Below, piece by piece: positions 22,301 to 31,462 of a DNA stretch of 64,000 bases (positions are counted from its first letter, which is position 1; every line of letters starts with the position of its first letter). The stretch is from positions 1,232,400 to 1,296,399 of the forward strand of contig OZ037904.1 in NCBI GenBank assembly GCA_964035575.1. Direction: 5' to 3'. The position numbers were made by a program, and so were the translations under genes. Under the pieces are notes generated by a model. That model was not told where the DNA came from and did not search any database. It saw nothing but the letters and a program-made list of their open reading frames with translations. The DNA is from Rhynchopus sp. YZ270_cl-10 (taxonomy: Eukaryota > Euglenozoa > Diplonemea > Diplonemida > Diplonemidae).

Positions 22301-23289
22301 CGCCGGACTTGAGGACACTCCTCATCGCACGTTCTAGCGTTACCGCCAAGTCGCCGATGTCTTTCCGGTCGGTGGAGTAGGACGGCGGAGCGGAGCGCCA
22401 ACCCGATGCGTGAATGGCCGCTAGGCTGCAGTCGTGTACAAAATTATTTGGTACACGTTGGGCATGGGCTTCCCCCAGGATTCTGTCCACTTCCAGAGCA
22501 TGATCTCCGTATGTCGCGGACAGCGTTGCATCGGCACATCCACCAACTAACTGGTCGTGCGGGATGTATTCCTCAGGGAACTCCCAGTCGTCAACCTCAT
22601 CGCGCAATCCCCAAGCCCAGTCGTCGTCACCTTCCACGAACTCATCATCCCATACAGCGACCTCCTCATCACCCACATCCTCTGCCAGGTGAGCAACCTC
22701 GTCATCCCAATGGGCGGCCTCCTCAACTTTCACAAATCGAGGTGTTGGTGGGCGCAGGTCCCAGGGCGTCACCGCTCGCCACAACAGCGACAGCAAGACC
22801 AGTAGGGACATCCCGATCCAGAGTAGCGGGCCATCAGCCTGGATCGCAGATCCGACCAGCGACACCGCAAGCCTCAACAGGCGCCACTCCCTTCGCACTC
22901 GGCACAGTGCGCTCAGAAAAAGGCGTGCAACCGGAGAGGGCGGACGAGTGTGCGCCTTGCGCCGATGGAGCTTGCCTGCCTGCGTCTTGATCCAGTTCAA
23001 GGACCTGTACCCCCGTCGCGTCTTCCTGGTCCTCCTACGCATCAGCCACAAAATGTAATGACTGAGGGTAGGGGCACGTCTGTCCTTCCACAGATCGAGG
23101 ACTGCAAACGACACAAACACACCCCACTCAGGTGCCTCGGCTACCCAGCGGGGGTCTGGTCGGCGAAGAGAAGAAAGGCGTTCCCAGAGGATGCTCCACC
23201 AGTCAAACCCAAGCCCATGTTCTGCACGCCCCATGTGAACATTGGGGGTGAGAACAGTACTCCACATACGCATCGACACACAGCCACCT

Positions 23290-24710
23290 AAAGTTTCAGG
23301 CCCCACAAGGCTGCCCCAGAACACCAGCATACCTCCGCTGTCACCATGTGGGCTGTTGTTGGAGTTGCTGCTGTTGTAGTCTCTGAAGGTGTTGCTGTTG
23401 CGGTTGCAGCTGCTGCTGTTGTTGCTGCTGTTGTAGCCTCTGATGGTGTTGCTGCTGGTGTTGCTGCTGGTGCTGCCGCTGGTGCTGCTGTTGTTGCATT
23501 TGCTGCTACTGCTGCTGCTATCACTGGTGCTGCTGTTGTAGCTGTTACTGCCGTTACTGCTAATGTTGTTGTTGTTGCTGCTGTTGTGGCCTCTGATGGT
23601 GTTGCTGCTGGTGCTGCTGCTGGTGCTGCTGCTGGTGCTGCTGTTGTTGCAGTTGCTGCTGCTGCTGCTGCTGCTATCACTGGTGCTGCTGTTGTTGCTG
23701 TTACTGTAGCTACTGCTAAAGTTGCTGTTGATGCTGCTGTTGTAGCCTCTGATGGTGTTGCTGCCGGTGTTGTTGCTGGTGCTGCTGCTGTTGCGGTTGC
23801 TGCTGCTGCTGCTGCTATCGCTGCTGCTGCTGTTGCTGGGACTGTTGTAATTGTGGCTTCTGCTGTGTTGTACGTCTAAATAGCTGCATACACCCGTATC
23901 ACATCGCACACCTGGCTCTCCACCTCTACACCAGTGTCTGCTGTTGTTGCTGGAGTTGTTGTTGTTGCTGCTATCAAAGCTGCAGCCGCTTAGGTTGTTG
24001 GGCACCAAAGGCCTCTTTTTGGGGTAATAATGGGGGGGAATGGGGGGACTGTTTCTGCTGGCGCTGCAGAAGTTGCTGTTGCAGCAGTTGCTGTTGCTGT
24101 TGGTGTTGGTGTTGCCATTGCTGTATTTGATGATGAAGCTCTTGTTGCAGCCGTTGCAGTTGCAGTAGTTGGAGCTGTTGCTGCTGCTCTTGCTGCTGTT
24201 GCTGAGGCAGTTGCTGTTGTTGTTGCTGTGGCAGTTGCCATTGCTGTTGTTGCTGTTGATGTTACTCTTGTTGCAGCTGTTGCATTTGCTGTAGGTGGAG
24301 CTGATGCTGTTGCTCTTGTTGCTGTTGCTGAGGCAGATGCTGTTGCTGTTGCTGTTGCTGTAGTAGTTGCCATTGCTGTAGTTGCTGATGTTGTAGCTCT
24401 TGTTGCGACCGTTGCAGTTGCTGTAGGTGGAGCTGATACTGTAGCTCTTGCTGCTGTTGTTGCTGTTACTGCAGTAGTTGCCATTGCTGTTGTTGCTGTT
24501 GCTGTTGCTCTTGCTGCTGTTGCTGTAGCAGTTGCTGTTGTTGTTGCTGTTACTGCAGTAGCTGCCATTGCTGTTGTTGCTGTTGATGTTGCTCTTGTTG
24601 CAACCGTTGCAGTTGCTGTAGGTGGAGCTGATGCTGTTGTTCTTGCTGCTGTTGCTGTAGCAGTTGCTGTTGTTGCTGCCCACCACCAACACACATAGCA
24701 CCCCCAGAAG
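23290..24710 (-). repeat. Coding Asn/Ser-rich repeats of II-a
   Basis: Trinucleotide-based low-complexity DNA (GTTGCTGCTGTT-type on the plus strand), read on the minus strand as Asn/Ser-rich protein for about 470 residues. Around 23990-24060 the repeats are broken by a conserved island, PPHYYPKKRP followed by SGCSFDSSN, that is found in families I and III at the same place. Confidence 0.88.
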
Positions 24711-24725
24711 GGCCTTCCTCCGCAT

Positions 24726-24982
24726 ATTTTTTTTTCTCCTTTGTGAAAAAGGAAAACAAGTTGGAAAATAAAGGGCAAGAAAAAGGAGAAAAAAGCACTC
24801 AGACTGAACTGGCTTCTAAGCTCAGAGTGAGCAAAAATAAGCCTCAGAAACTGAGACCAGGTCTGCACGTTCTTCTGTGCTCCCTGTAAAAAAAACGTGT
24901 CCCCTGTAAAAAAAACGTGTCCCCTTGTAAAAAAAACGTGTCCCCAATGAAGTACAGAAACTGTAGCTTTAGAAATCGTTGG
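24726..24982 (-). promoter_or_regulatory. Family II 5' leader with GGGG-T8-ACA repeats
   Basis: Untranslated leader of II-a, read on the minus strand: CCAACGATTTCTAAAGCTAC, then ACTTCATTGGGG, then tandem units of GGGGACACGTTTTTTTTACA, then about 150 bases to the ATG. The first 40 bases match the leader of III-a (37636-37662 plus 41057-41080). A promoter function is inferred from position only. Confidence 0.6.
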
Positions 24983-25946
24983 TTTTGGGGTTCATTTTTT
25001 TTTACACAAAAAACTATGTTAAGACGAAATCCTACCGATGTGCCTACATGGGGCGTCCCCCGTTAGTAGTGCGCCAGATGAGGGGCATGAAGCGAAAAGC
25101 GGCTAAAGGTGCAGGCCTGTGTTGCAGCACAGGTCTGGAGAGTTGAGGCAACTCGCCTGCTGAGCGTGAGAGGAATCAAGGCAGAGGTTCGCTGTCCAAG
25201 TAAAACCTACCCTGGTCATCCTCTGCCTGTTTTGTTTTCTGTCGTGATTGTTTGTGTTTGTGGGCGGGATCAGATGGGTGGAGGGTGTTTGCTTTTTGTT
25301 TAGCTTGGAGAAGGGCCACTCTCGCACACTCCTTGTTATCTATCATCTAGTTTCATTTTTTCATGCATCCCCAAAGTATGTAGACAGAGAGTCAAGACCA
25401 CCTTGGCCAAAAGGGTTTTTTCACCACACTTTTCTTTTGCTTCCATTCGTGGAAGCGTTTGCTTTTCTTCTGTTCCTGGCCTGACGTGTGTTCAACAGGT
25501 GTGCTATTTTTACTGAGTGGAATCCATTTTTCTTTTTCCAGGTGAGGCACTAAAACAAGACATCCTGCAGACAACGAAACAATGGGCACGTGTGTTTTTT
25601 ATTCTCCCTTCCCTTCTTTTAAGTAAGGAGGATTAGGTCTTCTTTTTTTCCTTTTTTTGCCCCATAAGTGTGACGCCTGTGTATTCAAATTGATTAAAAA
25701 GAATAAAAAACAAACACACGATGCAGTTTCTTGTTTTGTTTAGGAGGAAGTGGCCACTTACTTTACTTTACCGCCCACCTTTTATACTAAAACTTGAAAC
25801 ACCGACCTTTTTTGGTCATCATTTTTTCATTTCCTTTTTCCTTTTCCATTTTCCTGTTCATTTTATTGTCTTTATTGTTTACTCCATTCTTCCTTTTTCC
25901 TTTCTTCTATTCTCACATACAAAAAAAGACCAAGTACATAAAAGAG

Positions 25947-25990
<44 letters not shown>
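24983..25990 (+). mobile_element. Element X copy X4 (subfamily Xb, complete)
   Basis: Full X with a single GGGGTTC-T9-ACA unit, non-coding body and A tail (about 25947-25990). Its 5' end directly touches the 5' end of minus-strand II-a (head-to-head), and its A tail joins the truncated start of I-c. No TSD could be matched between the left flank and the DNA after the I-c tail. Confidence 0.9.
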
Positions 25991-25993
<3 letters not shown>

Positions 25994-28900
25994 ATCTCGC
26001 AGTACGCCGGGCGCAACCGCGGAAAAGGTAAAGTCATTTTGAAAATTGACTACCGTAACGCGTTCAACTGCGTAGACCGCCTGTCGATGCTAAGAGCGGT
26101 CGACGCCAACCTCCCCGAGCTGGCCCCATGGGTGCGATGGTGTTACCTGGAGCACTCTAGCCTGTTCTATGGTGGGGATACCATAAAGTCTCAGCGCGGA
26201 GCTCAACAAGGAGATCCCTTGGGCCCGCTTCTCTTCTCCCTGACCATACACCAGATGGCGCTAGAGCTGAAGGGGCACCCAGGCCTGGATGGGACTTTGT
26301 GGTACCTCGATGACGGCTCTCTGAGGGGGTCCCCTAAGGCGGTTTTCGAGGCGTACCAGGTTCTGTGCACTCGTAGCTCCGAACTGGGGTTGGAGGTGAA
26401 CGCGAACAAGTGTGAGCTCATCTCCACTGGTGGCGTCTCCAAGGAGGATCTCGAGGCCGTGGGGTTCACGTTGAACGAGGGTGGACAGGACGCCATGGGT
26501 GAAGGCGGGTTTCGGCTGTTGGATGTGGATGGGTTCGATTTCTTGGGCATCCCCATTGGGTCTGCGGCTTTCTGCGAGGAGTACATGGCCCGGAAGGTGG
26601 ACGATTCCCGCCGCAACCTGGAAGCCCTTGTGGACCTCGGGGACTCCCAGGCAGCCTTCTACGTACTGAGATACTGCGAAGGCTACTGCCGCATGGTGTT
26701 CTACATGCGGGGGATCCCACAGTGCGCGGAGTACCTGACGGCTTTTGACGACCTGATTGACAGGAACCAGATGTCTTCAGCGGACTTTGCGGTTGTGACC
26801 CGTTTCCGACTAGGGGTGGCCATCCATGCGGAGGGAACGACTTGCTCGGCATGTCAGGGGGGGCAGAAAAGGGTTGTCATGGACTCCTTTGGCGACCACA
26901 CCTTTGGCTGCCCCTACGCCAAACACCGCGTCGCCCGCCACAACGCCTTGCGGGATTCGGTGTACAGAGCGGCTCAAGGGGCGGGCTTGGACCCTGCTTT
27001 GGAGGAGACCGTGAGAGTGGATTTGGAGTCGAAGAAGCGGCCAGGCGACGTCTACCTCCCAGTAGGAGTGGCGGAAAATGGACCTCGTTGTTTGGACATC
27101 ACCCACGTGTGCCCCACCTTGCCTTCCTACAGAACAGGGGCCTCGAAGTTTGTGGGCTGGTCGGCGAAGAACCAGGGCCAGGTCAAACGGGAGAAGCACG
27201 AGCGGGATTTGAACAAGATCAACACCAAGTTCTCCCCTATTGTGTTTGAAGCCTTCGGGGGTGCAGGCGACGAGGCGAACCTCTTGATTGCGCAGCTTGG
27301 AGGCCTGACGACGGGACAGACGTCGCACCTGACAGGGTCGGCAGAGTTGCGCATCCGGGAGAGCATTGCGGTGGCGTACCAGAAAAAGGTCGCATCTTCC
27401 TTTCTGGAGCGGGGTGCTATGTGTGTAGGGATTGCCACCCTGAAGCGGGAGCCGTGTGTGGAGGTAGATGTGGCACCGTCTGCAGAGGACATGGACCGGT
27501 TTGGACGCCGCAGTGCAGGGGCCGTGGAACCTCTCTGTGATGATGCGAACCCTGACGACGATATGAGTCGTCCTGCTCCAGACCGGTCGGAGGAGCAGCA
27601 GGGGAAGCGCAAGAGGGACGTGAAGCCGGACCACGTGGAGCCACCGAGGAAGCGGACCGGGAGGTTCGATTCGGCTACCGTGATTCCGGAAGGGCCGGGT
27701 CTCGATGTGGTGCGTGAGTGGGAGTTTTTGCGTGAGTGCCCGGCAGCGCAGAGGCCTCGGGCGACGGAACAGGCGGCCAAGCTGGGAGCCTCGAAGGTGA
27801 CTTGGTCGTTTGTGGCGGGGGACTGTGCTTTTGAGGCTTTGCTCTTCGCCACTGGGCGCACGGATTTGTCGGTGGAGGGTCTGCGCCAGGCGGCAGTGAA
27901 GAAGGTCCAGGGCCGCGCTGATCTGTCGAGTGCGGCTGTCCCTAATTTTGGGGTCTGGCAGCGGCTGATGACGAGTGGGGACAGAGGAGACGAGCGTACG
28001 TGGGCGGATGCCATTGCAGTGGCGGGGGCAGGGGAGGCTCTTGAGGTATCTGTGGTCATCCTCAACGAGTTCGCCCGCCCTTCTCTGATGGTGCCAAGAA
28101 AACGGCCTAAGGCAGTGGTCCTTCTCCTCCACTCGGGTGACCAGGATGCGGCAGATGGATCCGGCAGTATCCCGGGACACTACGAGCCCCTCACCATGGA
28201 CCCGGCTCTGCAGCAGCACATCCTGTCTTTTGAGGCCACAGGTGGTAAGGGGGAGTGCCAGTCAGAGCGCCCCATGGCTTTTGTGGGAGCGAGGGAGGCG
28301 GAGGCGTCGAACACTTTCCTGCAGTGCGAACAATGCAGCAAGCTCTTCGATGCGTCGGACGCACACTTCTGCTGTCACACGTGTGGTGGCTTGGCATGTC
28401 TGCACTGCGCTCAGGGGTCCAAGCACTGCCCTCTGTCGCAAATTGGCAGGGCGGAATATTTCAGTGCCCTGTCTTTTTTGCACTCGAATGTTCCGGCTCA
28501 GGCTGCCTCTGCGGAGGGGAGCGGAGACCCACCACCTAAACGGGCTCCTTCTCCAGCAGTGCCAGCTCCCGAGGGCGAGGACGTCGAGGAGGTAGACATG
28601 CCAATGGCGGGCGAAGAGGGGCAGCAGGCAGAACAGAAGCAGCAGAAGCACGAGAAGCAACGGAAACAGCAGAAGCAGCAACAACAAAAGGCGGACCAGG
28701 TGAAGAAGGAAGCGTTGCAGCGTGCGTCGGACGCGTGGCAGCAAGCCCTGGAGGTACGGCGGGAGCATCGTCGGTCGTGGGGACCGGATTTGGCCGCGCT
28801 TCGGGGCACTTTTGGCGACCGCCAGCAGGAGTTGAGTCGTTTCCTGGAGGAACAGAATGTGCGTCTGGACCAGGCGAAGGCGGCGGACAGGCATCGTGTG

Positions 28901-30436
28901 GAGGAGCTGACCGCCAGGCACAAGCGGGAACTCGCAGAGGACGCGAAGAAGATGCATGCGCAGTACTTGGAAGACTGCGATCGGCACCCCGAAGCAGGAG
29001 AGTCGCTCCGGGCGGAGTATGACAGGCAACGCTGCGAGAGGCATTACGCCATCGCAGCTAAGCATGAGTCGGAGCAGAAGGCGACCACTCTGTTGTTGAC
29101 GGCGGTGAACCTCTCCCGACAGCTGGAGGCAGAACGCATGGTGGCATACGGGCGGTGCTTTGGGGTGGTGTGCGAAGGGCGGCTATTCCTCCCCTGCCAT
29201 GCGGTGCGGAGAGCGGTGGGCGACGACCCTGAAGGACTCGAACCTGACTGTGTCGGCGACTGGATGGCTCTCTTTGGTCCTCAAGGTGCTTCTCCGTGCC
29301 CGGGCGAGTTCCTGTACTGCTGGGCGACACAGCAGCCGTGGAGTGGGAACGGGGAGGGGGACGGTGATTGCCCGGAGTCGGTGGTCGCCCGTCAGGCGGT
29401 TAGGAAGATAGCAGGGGAGGCCGGATACTGCGATACCTGGGGCAAGACCAGCGCGGTCATCGTCGTTCGGGAAGGCAGGGTCAGCTGGGGAACCCCTTCT
29501 CGGGATCAGCTGGAGGAGGAGGTGGGGCGACAGGCCGAGGCGGCAGACACCGAGGTGCGTGTGAAGGTGGAGGAGATGGATGATGATGAGCAGGAGCAGG
29601 AGGAGGACCTCGACACCGCGATGGAGGGGGCGGATCGCTCGCTTTCTCTGTCAGTGGAAGGCATCCCTGACCAGAAGAAGCAAGCGAGGGTGAGGGAATT
29701 GCTGAGGGCGCAGAGCGAGGCTTGGATGTGGACGGAGGAGGAGCGGACGGAGAGGGGGGGTCTTTTCCCGTGCCTCACCATGGGGTCGCCGGTGCCTTCT
29801 TCTGTGACGAAGTGGATCTCCCTGTTCCACTACCGTCAGGGAGAGAAACAGGATGGCAGACCCTTGTTGTCACTCCCCCTCTCTACCGCTACTTTCACTC
29901 AGTGGTATGAGGTGATGAAGGTGGTGGGTTTGCATGAGTGGTCGGTTCAGGAAAAGTGCAAGGCAAAGTCGACGTTGCATGCCCTGACGGACAACCGGAG
30001 CAGTAGGGGGCAGGCCTTTGCAGCGGAGAGTACAAGGAGGGAGAATGAGGCACGAGCGGCTCGAGAGGGAATAGGCCGACAACCTCAAGCCTCCTCTTCT
30101 TCTTCTTCTTCTTCCTCCACCTCTGCAGGCCGTGGCACTACAACCTCCATCGCCCAACCTGCAGTCTCCACTTCTTCCTCCTCCTCATCGGCAGGCCGTG
30201 GCAATGCAACCTCCTCCGCCCAACCTGCTCCTTCCCCAGCTCCCAAAGGACCCCAGCGCCATGCAGCTCAGGGTAGGTCCAACACGTCGAACGTGTTCAC
30301 CGACGCAGTGGCACAAGCGACGCAGCATGTGCTCTCGCCCCAGGAGGTGCAGAGAGGGCGCAATGGTCGCGGTGGTGGACAGAAGGGGAGACAGAGCGGA
30401 GGAAGGAAGGGGAAAAAGGGGAATAAAAAGAATTAG
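25991..30436 (+). pseudogene. Truncated family I polyprotein (I-c) with in-frame internal gap
   Basis: Open coding remnant from RT motif A (KIDYRNAF) to the normal stop. The YLDD core, CCHC/RLE block, OTU 2, zinc cluster, coiled coil and PCLTMG tail are all present. After ...FDDLIDR the frame continues directly at NQMSSADF, skipping 142 codons that in I-a join the RT thumb region (including the ALPVALGGLGIRR block) to the endonuclease. The removed DNA begins GT and ends AG and its loss keeps the frame. N-terminal domains are absent through 5' truncation. The frame also runs back through the X4 poly(A) as Lys codons, an accident of the junction. Confidence 0.88.
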
Positions 30437-31409
30437 AGAGTTAGAGAGTTAGAGGGTGAGAGTGTGTGAGAATGACAGTTTGCCCCATGTTTATTTTTAA
30501 CCCTTTTTATTTTGTGTTTTTTGTTCTTTTCATCCTTTGGGGTTTGCCCCCCCTTTCCCCCCTTTCCGCCCCCCTTCCTATTTGTTAATATTTTTGGTTG
30601 GCTGCTGGCTAGGACGGGTCTACCCCAGCGACGGCCCTTACCCCTTGGACGAGGCTCTGAGGGTAGAGGGCAGTCTCGGAGGAAGACCTGTCTAAGAGCC
30701 AGGCCAGTGGCATCAGGAGCCATTGGGCCACTTTTATAGATTGTGCAGTAGAGTAGAGTTTGTACAGAACTCTTGTCCTTTGAGTTCCTTTTTTCACTCC
30801 TTTAGTTTTTCATTTTTACCTTGTGAAGGTCAATTTCAATTTTTCATTTTTCAAAACCACCACAGGTAAGCACGAGACCCACCATTGTTGTTGTTGATTT
30901 TGTTGTGCGTTATTGTTGTTTTACCCTTTGGGTGTCAGTCAGTCGGGTCAGGTCACACTTACAGAAGTTCTCAAAAATTTTCACCAAAAAGAAAACTACT
31001 AAAAAGATTATGGAACTTCCTTTTTATTTGTTTGTGTGTTACAGAGGAAACGGCTCACTCAATCCCCTCCTTCTCCTCCCCTCCCCTCCCCAAGACAAAG
31101 CAAAATAAAACTACACCGGTAGACAGAGCAACCCTCCCGTCCCATCCCCTCCCCTTTTCCTTTTGGGAAAAATTGCACTCACATACGACCCTTTTGCTTA
31201 TTTGCAGGGAAGTGTTGGTTGTAGTTGTCCCACATGCTTTCTATTTTAGTGCCACTAACTGTGTTTTCAGGCACTGTCTTGCCAGTACAATAGTAAAGTG
31301 CCCTTGTCTGGACATCTAGCTGTTTACATACTCGCTTGACTAGTAAGTACCCCCTCTGTCACTGGATGTAGATAAAAAAAAGCGAGCCTAGGGCTAAGTT
31401 GAACAACAC

Positions 31410-31460
<51 letters not shown>
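25991..31460 (+). mobile_element. Family I LINE, copy I-c (5' truncated, internally deleted)
   Basis: Homologous to I-a from I-a position 3831 (just before the RT catalytic core) to the 3' end, with poly(A) at 31411-31460. It lacks 426 bases equivalent to I-a 4604-5029, a gap with GT...AG limits, and is a little more diverged from I-a than I-b or I-d are. The right flank (GATTTACGAAAGACAAG) is unrelated single-copy DNA. Confidence 0.93.

Positions 31461-31462
<2 letters not shown>

Larger units (their letters stand above)
13746..24725 (-). pseudogene. Family II retrotransposon polyprotein with three OTU-like domains, split by insertions
   Basis: Start ATG at 24725 (MRRKALLGVLCVLVVG) matches the start in I-d. 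The frame is uninterrupted down to X3 at 16307, then resumes at 15596-15422 and 14405-13746. In order: Asn/Ser-rich repeats (to about 23290) with YYPKKRP island; conserved FDWWSILWERLSSLRRPDP block; hydrophobic MSLLVLLSLLW; acidic stretch; OTU 1 (HDCSLAAIH, Cys near 22428; GHYEAI, His near 22074); C2H2-like finger (FCPVEGC...HLKLH); RT with KVDYHNAF, QQGDPLGPILFSL and WYLDDG (about 20365-20385); RLE (RPADVFLP...ALDFTV, about 19150-19240); OTU 2, where the expected Cys is Ser (GDSGFDALL, about 18450) and the expected His is absent; zinc cluster; OTU 3 (GDCLFDAL, about 17490; GHFETL, about 17155); second zinc cluster; Glu/Arg-rich coiled region. The middle OTU looks catalytically dead. Confidence 0.9.
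13746..24982 (-). mobile_element. Family II RLE-type LINE, copy II-a (interrupted; 3' end outside window)
   Basis: Minus-strand element running from its 5' leader at 24982 leftward. It is split by X3 (15597-16307) and X2 (14406-15421) and cut at 13746 by the I-a/I-b/X1 chain. Its 3' UTR and tail should therefore lie left of the window, beyond I-a. The 5' terminal sequence, read on the minus strand as CCAACGATTTCTAAAGCTAC, is also the first sequence of III-a. The II-a and II-b sequences are nearly identical where they overlap. Confidence 0.92.

Noticed and set aside
25721-26000. A 1571-residue protein seeming to start in X4 and continue into I-c
   Set aside because: The X4 tail happens to be in frame with truncated I-c. 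The same accident occurs at X5/III-b and X6/III-a, and X has no conserved coding frame.
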